Of a stretch of 64,000 nt of DNA, positions 28,514 to 36,766 are shown piece by piece. Numbering within the stretch: position 1 is the stretch's first letter; each line of letters opens with the position of its first letter. Made by a program: the position numbers and the translations under genes. The notes beneath the pieces are model-generated. The model was given only the letters and a program-made list of their open reading frames with translations, had not been told where the DNA came from and searched no databases. Source of the DNA: CAIXQW01 sp046049675 (GTDB lineage Bacteria; Bacteroidota; Bacteroidia; Chitinophagales; Chitinophagaceae); the NCBI GenBank assembly GCA_046049675.1, contig JBJORA010000012.1, positions 1 through 64,000 on the forward strand. Direction: 5' to 3'.

Positions 28514-30417
28514 TATTGTAAATCTTTTAGCATGGCTTGCACTTGCACATTATTGGGTTCTAAGATAAGCGCTTGTTGCAAGAGTGGTTTTATTTTGTTT
28601 TGCTGATTGGTATTGTAGTATGCCACAGCAAGGTTTATAATGTTCTGCACATTGTCGGGATCTAGCATATGCGCCGTGCTTGCTAATTGCATGGCTAGAC
28701 CAAAGTTTTGCTTCTGCATGGCTAGAAAAGCTAAGCCTACATTGGCAGATGCTCTTCTAGGATTTTCTGTGGCAATAAAGCTGAGTACTTTTTCTGCCTC
28801 GGGTAAATTTTTTAAGGCTACAAGGCAATCTGCTAGTTTTTGCTGAAAATCTAAATTATATTTTTGCAAAGTTGTACTTCTTTGCAAGTAAGGTAAAGCT
28901 GCATTGTAATCACCAAGTTTGCCGAGGCTTTCGCCAATGCGATAGGCATTCCAAGCATCAGTAATTTTATTTGCCGCAAAGGCGCTTGCGAGTTCTTTTA
29001 CAGTTGTATAGTCTTTGCGCAAAAATGCTAAACGAATTAAATCTTGGTTTTGTATGCTTGATTGCTTTTTGTCTTGTGCTAAAAATTTCTGCGCGCTATC
29101 TAATAGAATCGGATTTTCAGCATAGCGTTCAAAAAATTCCAAATAGCCTCTTGCACTTGCACGCGCACTAGGAGAAGCATTGTTGTAACAAGTTAGTTTT
29201 ACAAAATTATCTGAACGACTCTGCTCAACAGCCGCAATGTTACGCACAATGCGATGATCGTGTACAGCTACGTGAGGTATATCTACACTTTCGTTTTTGC
29301 CCATATGGCAACTGTAGCAATTATCTTGCTTTTGATCGCGCGTGGCTTGCGGTGCCATACAATCTTTGCCAGCATTGTGGCAGTTTTTACAAGCATTATT
29401 GTATTGTTTAGCAGGCGTACTTTTTACACTAATGTGCGGATTATGACAAGTTATGCAACTCATCTGATGGCTTTTTGTAAAACAGGCGCTCATTTGCATG
29501 CGTTCTACATGGCTCGCCATAATCATCTTGTTGTTTTGCTCGTGCTCTGGCAAAAACACATGCCAATCGTTGCTTAGCGTGATGCTTGGTTGAAAGTCAA
29601 AGAAGTTTTTGCCATCGTTTAATGCGCTTACACCTTGTAAGTGGCAGCGCATACACAAGTTGTTTTGCTGATCTATGGTCATGCGGCGCGGGTTGACAAT
29701 GCTATAGTCAGGTGTTTTACTTGTATCTACAATTTTGCCTAAAGCCATTGCATCGGCGTGCAAACTTCCAGGGCCGTGGCAACGCTCGCAATCAATGCCC
29801 AACTTTATCTCGCTGTATTTATTGAGACTACCTTCTACCATTGTTGGATAGCCATTGTGGCATGTAATACACTCTGCTTCAATTTTTCTATCAAAGCGTG
29901 TATTACCAGTTTCGTAGCCGGGCGCCAGATCCCATTTTTGCTGCTGCGTGTAAAATGTGATAGGCGCTTGATGCAAGTAGCCGTTGATATTGATAATATG
30001 CGAATTAGTATGCTGTCCGCTGCCAACAATATAATGGATGGTTTCAATGCGCTTGTGAACGGTATCGCCATTGCTGAGTCTGAATTCTAAAAACTTCAGC
30101 GAATCGCCGTCCCAATAAGGGCGATAGTACAGGTTCTTTTGCTTGTCGTACACAATTGCTTTAGCAGGATCAAAGTTGGCGGCACTTTTTTGCTTATTGG
30201 CCAAGCCCCAGCTTTGTCCCATGCCCGTTTGTATATATGTATTGTACACGTCGGCATGGCAGGTGCTACATTTTGCGATGCCTACATATTTTGCTTCTGG
30301 GTTGCCAATATTTTTATATACCGATGCCTGGCCAGTATTACATTGGCTAAACATAATAGCGGCGGCGCATCCTGCCAAAAACAGCACAAGAAAAACGATA
30401 TGTGTTTTGCGAACCAC
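28513..30417 (-). CDS. multiheme (7 CxxCH) lipoprotein cytochrome fused to TPR repeats
   Basis: This 634-residue protein has an N-terminal lipobox LAGC and then seven CxxCH haem motifs in the first ~390 residues: CSTCH, CITCH, CERCH, CMRCH, CITCH, CKNCH and CYSCH. The order and spacing recall cytochrome c554-type multihaem proteins. The C-terminal ~200 residues form TPR repeats (AWNAYRIGESLGKLGDYNAALPYLQRS and similar). It is likely a periplasmic lipoprotein in electron transfer or nitrogen/sulphur oxyanion chemistry, but the substrate cannot be told. A -7-like TAACTTTA with TTG 21 bp upstream lies just before the start. Confidence 0.88.
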   Translation of the reverse strand: MVRKTHIVFLVLFLAGCAAAIMFSQCNTGQASVYKNIGNPEAKYVGIAKCSTCHADVYNTYIQTGMGQSWGLANKQKSAANFDPAKAIVYDKQKNLYYRPYWDGDSLKFLEFRLSNGDTVHKRIETIHYIVGSGQHTNSHIININGYLHQAPITFYTQQQKWDLAPGYETGNTRFDRKIEAECITCHNGYPTMVEGSLNKYSEIKLGIDCERCHGPGSLHADAMALGKIVDTSKTPDYSIVNPRRMTIDQQNNLCMRCHLQGVSALNDGKNFFDFQPSITLSNDWHVFLPEHEQNNKMIMASHVERMQMSACFTKSHQMSCITCHNPHISVKSTPAKQYNNACKNCHNAGKDCMAPQATRDQKQDNCYSCHMGKNESVDIPHVAVHDHRIVRNIAAVEQSRSDNFVKLTCYNNASPSARASARGYLEFFERYAENPILLDSAQKFLAQDKKQSSIQNQDLIRLAFLRKDYTTVKELASAFAANKITDAWNAYRIGESLGKLGDYNAALPYLQRSTTLQKYNLDFQQKLADCLVALKNLPEAEKVLSFIATENPRRASANVGLAFLAMQKQNFGLAMQLASTAHMLDPDNVQNIINLAVAYYNTNQQNKIKPLLQQALILEPNNVQVQAMLKDLQ

Positions 30418-30574
30418 GAGCTTGTAAAGTTATGACATTAGCATTTCAAAAAGCAAGGCAGTGTTGCGGTGATTTCATTCAAGAAATAGCCGTAGTTAGG
30501 CCAAAGCCGCGATATGAGATATTTAGCATTTACGCGTTGATTTCTCACTTATCTTCGACGCTCGGAAAAGCATT

Positions 30575-32701
30575 ATGAAGAAGAGTAGCTTAATATTAGC
30601 AAGTATTTTTTTTACAACAAGCCTAGTGGCGCAAACAATGTATAAGTATCCAAAAACATTTCAAGACGCAAGTGTAGTAGACGATTATTTTGGCACTAAA
30701 ATAGCTGACCCGTATCGTTGGCTAGAAGACGATACAAGTGCACAAACGGCAGCATGGGTAGATGAGCAGGTAGCTTTTACCAATAACTATTTGCGTAGTT
30801 TGCCCTTTACCAATAAAATTCGCGAAGACCTAACGCGTATGTGGAACTACGTAAAATATAGCAGTCCGTTTAAGCAAGGCAAGCACTACTATTTTTATAA
30901 GAATGATGGTTTGCAAAATCAGGCAGTGCTTTATAGGCAGCTAGGATTGACTGGCGCTCCAGAAGTTTTTATAGATCCAAATAAACTAAGCGACAATGGT
31001 ACAGCGGCTTTAGGTGGTGTGCAATTTAGCCAGAACAGCAAATACGCTGCCTACACAGTAAGCAAAGCTGGCAGCGACTGGCAAGAAATATATGTGCTAG
31101 ATGTAAAAACAAAAGCACTTGTTAGCGACAAAATAGAATTTACAAAATTTAGCGGTGTGTCGTGGCTTGGCGACGAAGGCTTTTACTACAGTGGCTACGA
31201 CAAACCTGCCAACGATGCCACAAAATACAGTGCCAAGAGCGAGTATCAGAAAATATTCTACCATAAACTTGGTACGCCACAAAGTAGCGATGTGGTGGTT
31301 TACAAAGACGATGCACATCCATTACTTTATAAAGGAGTAGGCCTTACAGAAGATCAGCGCTTTTTGATTTTATACCTATCAGAAGGTACAGATGGCACAG
31401 AATTAATGTACTGGGATAGAAACGATAAAGCACAAACAGCATTTAAGCCATTATTGCCAGGATACGAATACAACTATACTGTAATTGAAAATATTGGCGA
31501 CAAGCTATTGCTATACACGAATCACGGTGCATCAAATTATCAATTGGTATTACTGGATCCAAAAATGCCTGCACTATCTAATTGGAAAACGATTATACCA
31601 GAGAGCACCGATAAATTAGACGGCGTCAGCTTTATTGGCAATACACTCATTGCAGAATACTTGCACGATGCCACTACAAAAGTTGTCCGTTATTCGCCAG
31701 AAGGCAAAGTGCTTGGCGAATTTGTTAGTCCGGGCTTAGGCACCATTTCTGGCTTTGGTGGTAAAGTAAAAGATACAGAAACCTTTTATACATTTAGTTC
31801 GTTTAATGCACCGCCACAAATATTTAGCTATGATGTGGTAAAAAACGAAAGCAAACTTTTTATGCGTGCACGCGCAGATGTAAAGGCAGATATTGTTGTT
31901 GAGCAGGTAAAGTTCAAAAGCAAAGATGGTACTATGGTGCCGATGTTTATTTGCCACCGTGCAGATATGCCGCTTGGTGATGGCGCAAGACCAACGCTGA
32001 TGTATGGCTATGGCGGCTTTAATATCTCGCTTACACCAAGCTTTAGTGTACCGATGGCTTACTTTATTGAGCAAGGCGGTATTTATGTGATGGTAAACTT
32101 GCGTGGCGGTAGCGAATATGGCGAGGCTTGGCATAGTGCAGGTATGCTGGGCAATAAACAAAATGTGTTTGATGATTTTATTGGCGCTGGCGAATACTTG
32201 ATAAGTAGAAATATTACCAGTGCACAAAAGCTTGCTATTAGCGGTCGCAGCAATGGCGGCTTACTTGTAGGTGCTTGTATGACGCAAAGGCCAGACTTGT
32301 TTAAAGTAGCATTGCCAGGCGTAGGTGTTTTAGACATGCTACGCTACCACAAATTTACTGTGGGCTGGGGTTGGGCTGTAGAATACGGCAGCAGCGACAA
32401 GGAAGAAGATTTCAAGTATCTCATCAAATACTCGCCCTTACATAATGTAAAACCTGGCACACAATATCCTGCCACTTTAATTACAACGGCAGATCACGAC
32501 GACAGGGTAGTGCCTGCACATAGTTTTAAGTATGCTGCTGCGCTTCAAGCTGCTAATGCTGGCAATAATCCAATGTTGATTCGTATTGATAAACAAGCGG
32601 GACATGGTGCTGGCAAACCAACGAGCAAACAGATAGATGAGTGGGCAGATATTTTGAGCTTTACGATGATGCATTTGGGCATGAAGATGCCGATGAGGTA
32701 G
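30575..32701 (+). CDS. prolyl oligopeptidase family serine peptidase (S9A)
   Basis: This 708-residue exported peptidase cleaves after proline in short peptides. It has a signal peptide (about 1-19), a seven-bladed propeller region (about 80-420) and a C-terminal alpha/beta-hydrolase domain. The nucleophile is in GRSNGGLLVGA (about S560), the acid in DHDDRVVP and the histidine in KQAGHGAGKP. YGYGGFNISLTPSF and LRGGSEYGEAWH are family signatures. The length is normal. It is the last conserved housekeeping-type gene before the accessory island. Confidence 0.95.
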   Translation: MKKSSLILASIFFTTSLVAQTMYKYPKTFQDASVVDDYFGTKIADPYRWLEDDTSAQTAAWVDEQVAFTNNYLRSLPFTNKIREDLTRMWNYVKYSSPFKQGKHYYFYKNDGLQNQAVLYRQLGLTGAPEVFIDPNKLSDNGTAALGGVQFSQNSKYAAYTVSKAGSDWQEIYVLDVKTKALVSDKIEFTKFSGVSWLGDEGFYYSGYDKPANDATKYSAKSEYQKIFYHKLGTPQSSDVVVYKDDAHPLLYKGVGLTEDQRFLILYLSEGTDGTELMYWDRNDKAQTAFKPLLPGYEYNYTVIENIGDKLLLYTNHGASNYQLVLLDPKMPALSNWKTIIPESTDKLDGVSFIGNTLIAEYLHDATTKVVRYSPEGKVLGEFVSPGLGTISGFGGKVKDTETFYTFSSFNAPPQIFSYDVVKNESKLFMRARADVKADIVVEQVKFKSKDGTMVPMFICHRADMPLGDGARPTLMYGYGGFNISLTPSFSVPMAYFIEQGGIYVMVNLRGGSEYGEAWHSAGMLGNKQNVFDDFIGAGEYLISRNITSAQKLAISGRSNGGLLVGACMTQRPDLFKVALPGVGVLDMLRYHKFTVGWGWAVEYGSSDKEEDFKYLIKYSPLHNVKPGTQYPATLITTADHDDRVVPAHSFKYAAALQAANAGNNPMLIRIDKQAGHGAGKPTSKQIDEWADILSFTMMHLGMKMPMR

Positions 32702-32746
32702 GGGATTACGAGAAGGCTAAACACAAATGTGTATTCCTTAAGCCAG

Positions 32747-33283
32747 ATGAGAGAAAGTAAGCAATATACTTGGATAGTTGGTGTGTACATTGTGCAGCTA
32801 GCGCTTATTCTTATATGCTTTAGAATGCATTGGAAGATGCTACTGATTGCAACGATTCCGTTTTTGATTTCTCTTTTTATAAAATCAAATCGGCTTGCTA
32901 AACTAGTATCTATGCTCTCACTTTTACTAATTCTGATCCCGACATTGTATTTTCGAGTTCCGAAATCTGGAACAAAACAAGTAATAGAATCAAGCATTAG
33001 GTATCAACTTTTAGATTTTGGACAAGGCGATATGAACAGATGTTTATTCGAAGTAATAGTTAATAACCGGCGCGTATTTTTAGTAGACAGTTCTACTCGT
33101 TGGTTATACGTAGATAACAAGTTGAGGAAACAACTTTGGCCAGAATCGCCGTGGGCCATGAAAGCCAAGAATTATAGTATTAGGGCTAGGTTTACGTGCT
33201 ATGATTTACTTTTTGGAGGGCACAGCGTAGCGCGTGTTGATTCCATATGGCAGGTAAATGAAGCTCCTGCGATTTCAAAGTAG
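32747..33283 (+). CDS. hypothetical membrane protein
   Basis: This 178-residue protein has two or three N-terminal membrane helices (about 9-27, 31-47 and 52-70) and a C-terminal soluble part (about 80-178). The soluble part contains FGQGDMNRCLFEVIVNNRRVFLVDSSTRWLY split across a beta-rich domain. I recognise no family. ATG at 32747 is preferred to an in-frame GTG at 32729. It is the first gene of the island of unrecognised genes that runs to 37.4 kb. Confidence 0.55.
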   Translation: MRESKQYTWIVGVYIVQLALILICFRMHWKMLLIATIPFLISLFIKSNRLAKLVSMLSLLLILIPTLYFRVPKSGTKQVIESSIRYQLLDFGQGDMNRCLFEVIVNNRRVFLVDSSTRWLYVDNKLRKQLWPESPWAMKAKNYSIRARFTCYDLLFGGHSVARVDSIWQVNEAPAISK

Positions 33284-33311
33284 TAATTATTGACCTACCA
33301 CAAATGAGAAT

Positions 33312-33335
33312 AATACAAGTAAAAACTTATTATAT
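33312..33335 (+). repeat. 24-bp direct repeat, copy 1
   Basis: A 24-bp sequence beginning AATACAAGTAAAAACTTATT ends 12 bp before the ATG at 33348. An identical copy is at 33764-33787, on the far side of that gene. The A+T-rich end could act as a promoter. Confidence 0.8.
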
Positions 33336-33347
33336 TGGGATACTCTA

Positions 33348-33692
33348 ATGAAAGAGAGATTACAGATATTCAAACAACTGATCTATCAGTTTACCCTTAC
33401 ATATGAGCAACAGCGACTATGTTACGAGGACTTTGTATATGTGCCTGAGGAAATATTTGAGGATCTTTACGAGGAAGTTTTTCAATACTCTGAGCTTTTG
33501 TTACGAAATAACTGCATCGGTACCGAAGCTTATACAGCTGCAAAAGACCTAGAAAAGGATATCGATGACTTCTTGCGCGGTAAAGATGAAATCATGCCTT
33601 CAACACTTACTGGTAATCCAGATTTTGATAATCTACAAGCAAAAGCTAAGTTATTGCTAAGCATATTGTCACCCGAAGCGCATTCAGAGTAA
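33348..33692 (+). CDS. hypothetical protein, acidic
   Basis: This 114-residue acidic, largely helical protein has no signal peptide, no cysteine-rich motif and no recognised domain. It is rich in Glu, Leu and Tyr (QRLCYEDFVYVPEEIFEDLY). It is bracketed by two perfect copies of a 24-bp direct repeat, one just before the ATG and one 72 bp after the stop, which suggests a small gene insertion or a duplicated promoter. Small acidic orphan proteins in such islands are sometimes immunity proteins, but nothing here proves it. Confidence 0.55.
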   Translation: MKERLQIFKQLIYQFTLTYEQQRLCYEDFVYVPEEIFEDLYEEVFQYSELLLRNNCIGTEAYTAAKDLEKDIDDFLRGKDEIMPSTLTGNPDFDNLQAKAKLLLSILSPEAHSE

Positions 33693-33763
33693 AACTTTTT
33701 TTCACCCCATCAGGGTATTCTTTAGGGAAGCTAATAAAGCGAAATTAAGAAGCCGCTTAAAAC

Positions 33764-33787
33764 AATACAAGTAAAAACTTATTATAT
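33764..33787 (+). repeat. 24-bp direct repeat, copy 2
   Basis: This is an identical copy of the 24-bp sequence at 33312-33335, here with no gene following on the same strand. It precedes the 3' end of the convergent ORF6N gene. Confidence 0.8.
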
Positions 33788-33838
33788 GGACTAGCCACTA
33801 GCATACAGCTAGATTAGCTTGAGGTTTGTGCTTAAGAC

Positions 33839-34435
33839 TTACTTTTTCTTTATCGCTTTAGCTTTTGTAGTTTTCATTTCGGGATCCTTATCTTTTGTAG
33901 CTTGCGTTCTGAAGCCTATTGGTGCACGAGGAGGTGTTGGTTTGTCTTGCTTTGCTATCAGTTCTTTAAGTACGGCAAAAATATTTTCAATGTCTTTACT
34001 GTTGCTTTTTACTTCCTTTTCGAGTTTAGTAAGATGTAATAAAATCTCTTTATGGGTAAGCGCGTATTGACGTAATCTACAAAACACCCTTATGATTTTA
34101 ATATTTACCTCAATCGCAATTTTGCTTGTAAGTATGCTGGATAACATGGCTACACCTTGTTCTGTAAAAACCATAGGCTTATATCTTGTGCCACCCCAAC
34201 TTGAGGTCACAATTTGTGACCTCAAGTTTTCCCATTCCTTTTGTTTTAATTCAAACATAAAATCCTGCGGGAAGCGTTCAATATTGCGCTTTATAGCTTG
34301 ATTAAAAACTTTAGTTTCAACACCATACAAATTTGCTAGATCCTTATCAAGCATCACTTTTTCGCCACGAATCAGGTAAATATTGTTAATAATCTTCTGC
34401 TCTTCTAGAATATTAAGTAACTCTTTTCTTACCAT
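33839..34435 (-). CDS. ORF6N domain-containing DNA-binding protein
   Basis: This 198-residue protein has an ORF6N domain (about 14-110: YLIRGEKVMLDKDLANLYGV, FNQAIKRNIERFPQDFMFEL, KPMVFTEQGVAMLSSIL), then a helical coiled-coil region (about 120-165) and a Lys-rich tail ending in KAIKKK. ORF6N is found in phage and accessory DNA-binding proteins. The coding sequence contains a perfect 27-bp palindrome (34200-34226) at the variable residues around LRSQIVTSS, and matching half-sites occur upstream of the gene. It lies in the accessory island and is probably a mobile or phage-derived regulator. Confidence 0.88.
   Translation of the reverse strand: MVRKELLNILEEQKIINNIYLIRGEKVMLDKDLANLYGVETKVFNQAIKRNIERFPQDFMFELKQKEWENLRSQIVTSSWGGTRYKPMVFTEQGVAMLSSILTSKIAIEVNIKIIRVFCRLRQYALTHKEILLHLTKLEKEVKSNSKDIENIFAVLKELIAKQDKPTPPRAPIGFRTQATKDKDPEMKTTKAKAIKKK
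34200..34226. repeat. perfect 27-bp palindrome inside the ORF6N gene
   Basis: CTTGAGGTCACAA, a single T, and TTGTGACCTCAAG form an inverted repeat with 13-bp arms. It lies inside the coding region. Outer half-sites CTTGAG/CTCAAG recur at 34494-34520. Confidence 0.9.
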
Positions 34436-34493
34436 GAAACAAATATAAGTTGCTTCGTTTGAGAAAAATAAACAGCGACGCTAAATCTTGATT

Positions 34494-34520
34494 CTTGAGA
34501 TCGCGAACTGCAACCTCAAG
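34494..34520. promoter_or_regulatory. CTTGAG/ACCTCAAG half-sites upstream of ORF6N
   Basis: CTTGAG (34494-34499) and ACCTCAAG (34513-34520) form an interrupted inverted repeat about 60-85 bp upstream of the ORF6N start. A third ACCTCAA is at 34541-34547. The words equal the outer arms of the palindrome inside the gene, suggesting an operator. Confidence 0.4.
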
Positions 34521-34610
34521 ATGAGTTAGTTGACATTTAGACCTCAATCTATCAGCCTCTCCTGGAGGGACGATTAAAAAAGAAAATTCACACTAGTTCC
34601 ACAAGTTTAA

Positions 34611-34682
34611 CATTCCCGAAAATACACCATCAATATTTTTGCAAAAAATTCCAGTATGCAAAACAACCATACAGATCCTAGT
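34611..34682 (+). repeat. CATTCCC leader repeat, copy 1
   Basis: This diverged copy of a ~75-bp repeat begins with CATTCCC. A TATTTTTG box (34634-34641) follows at offset 23 and an ATG (34656) at offset 45. The first codons align with the leader peptides of the other copies (Asn at 4, Pro at 8), but here the frame stays open into the exported protein. Confidence 0.6.
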
Positions 34683-35309
34683 AATTTAATGTGCAAGTCT
34701 AAAAAGAGTACAGTAGCAATGTATCTAAAACTGCTGTGTAATGCAATTCTCTTAGTAGCTGCTACGTACACAAATGGCTACTCACAGCAACAGAAGATGT
34801 CTATTCGTGACCTTCAATTGGACTACTACAAGTTTTTACAAAGTACAATTGATACGGCAGATAGTTTTTGTAGCTTTAAGAAGGGTACATTCGGGCTTTA
34901 TTATCTTGATGACTATATTTTTGACGTAGTATCGCGTGAGGTAATATTTACAAATCTAAAATGCAACGAATTTTCTTTCGTAGTAGATGATTCTACAATT
35001 CGCAATTCAAAGTTTTTACAGGCAGACCATAGTACGCTACTTCATGATATGTCTTGCTTCCCAGCATATCAAGAAAAAAATAAAAATGACATTGAAGTAC
35101 AGATAGTTCAAGTTGGCTCATGTATGGACCAGTGGCTATTCCGATACCGCACTTGGCAAACTGAAGCAGCAAGTAGCTTTCGGCTCATACAACCAATTTT
35201 TACCTACGCCTACGTGAATGGCACTTTTTCTCATGGTCACTACGTTTTGACTGTCTATTATGATCTGCCATCAAACACTTGGAAAATTGAGAGTATACAA
35301 GATTATTAG
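34656..35309 (+). CDS. hypothetical exported protein, leader-repeat associated
   Basis: This 217-residue protein has a hydrophobic export segment (about 25-42, ending NGYSQ) after a polar extension (MQNNHTDPSNLMCKSKKST). That extension is derived from repeat copy 1 and aligns with the short peptides encoded by the other copies. The mature part is rich in Asp, Tyr and Phe (LQLDYYKFLQS, FGLYYLDDYIFDVVSRE) and has a mixed alpha/beta look, with no recognised family. A shorter start at the ATG at 34689 is possible. Confidence 0.55.
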   Translation: MQNNHTDPSNLMCKSKKSTVAMYLKLLCNAILLVAATYTNGYSQQQKMSIRDLQLDYYKFLQSTIDTADSFCSFKKGTFGLYYLDDYIFDVVSREVIFTNLKCNEFSFVVDDSTIRNSKFLQADHSTLLHDMSCFPAYQEKNKNDIEVQIVQVGSCMDQWLFRYRTWQTEAASSFRLIQPIFTYAYVNGTFSHGHYVLTVYYDLPSNTWKIESIQDY

Positions 35310-35325
35310 CCGCAGAACGAAAGTA

Positions 35326-35400
35326 CCATTCCCAAAAATCCACTACCTTTATACTAGCAAATAAAGCACGATGCGAAACAGCCTTGCAAGCACTTATACT
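35326..35400 (+). repeat. CATTCCC leader repeat, copy 2
   Basis: CATTCCC starts at 35327, the TA-box TATACTAG is at 35350-35357 and the ATG of a 10-codon leader is at 35371. It is nearly identical to copy 4 over the first 30 bases. Confidence 0.8.
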
Positions 35401-35403
35401 TAA
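35371..35403 (+). CDS. possible leader peptide, copy 2
   Basis: The 10-codon frame MRNSLASTYT is followed by TAA. It starts at the same offset within the repeat as in copies 3 and 4 and shares the M-R-K/N-x-x-A-x-x-Y-T pattern. Translation is not proven. It may be the relic 5' end of a duplicated gene. Confidence 0.3.
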   Translation: MRNSLASTYT

Positions 35404-35570
35404 AAGTACAATGTAGATTTAACTTCACTAGCAAGCTATAACAATAAAATGCAGGGAACAACAAATTAAAGACAGAATACTTGAAAAGGCGATGATCCAT
35501 ATTTATTTACACAACATAAGCTACCACAGAACCTTGGGTGCTAATTGCAATTAATCTAAAGCGATAGAAA

Positions 35571-36014
35571 ATGAAAAAAATATTACTAGTGGCACTACTT
35601 AGTCTAGCTGTACCACCGACTTTAAGCAGTCAAACCTTATCAAAAAGCCTGATAGTAGAAGATGCAGCACCTCTTAAAGTACGACCCGATTCAATATTAT
35701 TATTCATTTGTCACGCCCGTGAGGACTCCATAAAAATTTACGTCAACGGCATTTTAGTTGCCTCAAACTTATTTAGCACTGACGCAGTTTATTGTGTAAT
35801 TGCTACTAACAAATACAACAGACTAAAGCGGTCTGCAAAACTAAGAATTGGAATAGAATACACATCGGAAAATAAAAGGCATGAATTTGTCGTCAAGAAT
35901 TATTTTACGCACTTTTACATTTCGCACAATCTTCTCTACGAAGAATTTACAATCGCTTGCGACAACAAGAGTAGTCATTTCGAAGTTGAACCGCTTAGGT
36001 GGGAAACATTATAG
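35571..36014 (+). CDS. hypothetical exported protein
   Basis: This 147-residue protein has a signal peptide (about 1-20, ending TLSSQ) and a beta-rich mature part with alternating strands (DSIKIYVNGILVAS, AKLRIGIEYTS, HEFVVKNYFTHFYISHN), perhaps an Ig-like or jelly-roll fold. No family is recognised. Repeat copy 2 with its leader frame ends 167 bp upstream. Neighbours of unrelated sequence share the same leader architecture. Confidence 0.55.
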   Translation: MKKILLVALLSLAVPPTLSSQTLSKSLIVEDAAPLKVRPDSILLFICHAREDSIKIYVNGILVASNLFSTDAVYCVIATNKYNRLKRSAKLRIGIEYTSENKRHEFVVKNYFTHFYISHNLLYEEFTIACDNKSSHFEVEPLRWETL

Positions 36015-36035
36015 TAATAATCTCATGCAACAAAA

Positions 36036-36110
36036 CCATTCCCAAAAATTCACTACTTTTATATACCCACATTTTGCACTATGCGAAAAAGCTCAGCAAG
36101 CCTTTATACC
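36036..36110 (+). repeat. CATTCCC leader repeat, copy 3
   Basis: CATTCCC starts at 36037, the TA-box TATATACC is at 36060-36067 and the leader ATG is at 36081. It is more diverged than copies 2 and 4 but keeps the same spacing of 44 bp from CATTCCC to ATG. Confidence 0.75.
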
Positions 36111-36125
36111 GCAATGTTCACTTAA
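36081..36125 (+). CDS. possible leader peptide, copy 3
   Basis: The frame MRKSSASLYTAMFT is followed by TAA and ends 11 bp before the ATG of the lipoprotein gene at 36137. This close spacing would allow coupled translation. It shares the pattern MRKxxAxxYT with copies 2 and 4. Confidence 0.35.
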   Translation: MRKSSASLYTAMFT

Positions 36126-36136
36126 ATACTTATAAG

Positions 36137-36601
36137 ATGTCTTGTAAATTAACGCTACTTATTTGCTTTGTTGTTATTGCAGGCTGTAATCACGGTAACA
36201 AACAAATGCAAATAGCATATAGCAATTGCAATAAAATGCTATTGCGCACGATAGAAGAAAATAGGTACGACTTAGAGTTGCTTTCGCAGAGCATTGACAG
36301 CTTTAAAGCGCTTGCAAGTGGCAACACTTCAACAGCAACCACGCCAACTGACAAGAATAACCTAGTAGGTTCATATTTGCGCATTTTGAAGAACTTCGAG
36401 CTCTCAGGTTTTCATTCATCGTCAAACATCTTCATCGCTTCATTAGATTCGTTTATAGCAAAAAAATGCAGTCAAGATATAGGTTTTATACATTATGATT
36501 TAATGTTAATTGATGCTAGTGGAAAGGAAGAAACAGCGAATACGAAGTGGATTCGAGTAGCTAGCGATATTTCTGTGCGAATAATGAGGCCAAGTTTGTA
36601 G
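36137..36601 (+). CDS. hypothetical lipoprotein
   Basis: This 154-residue lipoprotein has a signal and lipobox IAGC (cysteine at about 17), followed by NHGNKQMQ. The mature part is helical at first (NCNKMLLRTIEENRYDLELL) with a Thr/Ser-rich linker, then mixed. No family is recognised. The ATG at 36137 starts the lipoprotein signal; the longer reading from 35999 runs through repeat copy 3 and is rejected. It sits directly behind leader copy 3. Confidence 0.6.
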   Translation: MSCKLTLLICFVVIAGCNHGNKQMQIAYSNCNKMLLRTIEENRYDLELLSQSIDSFKALASGNTSTATTPTDKNNLVGSYLRILKNFELSGFHSSSNIFIASLDSFIAKKCSQDIGFIHYDLMLIDASGKEETANTKWIRVASDISVRIMRPSL

Positions 36602-36690
36602 TATCGTACCGAATCCATGTAAGCCACTGAGTGTCTTTACAATAGTAGCCACCCAGGTTAGCATTGTAACATGCCAGGCGCATAGCACTA

Positions 36691-36766
36691 CCATTCCCAA
36701 AAAATCCACTACCTTTATAATAGCAAAAAAGCACAATGCGAAAAAACGCTGCAAATCCTTATACAG
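36691..36766 (+). repeat. CATTCCC leader repeat, copy 4
   Basis: CATTCCC starts at 36692, the TA-box TATAATAG is at 36716-36723 and the leader ATG is at 36736. With copy 2 it shares almost all of the first 35 bases. Confidence 0.8.

Noticed and set aside
35999..36136. Longer N-terminus for the lipoprotein at 36137
   Set aside because: It reads through repeat copy 3 out of the leader frame and would destroy the lipoprotein signal.
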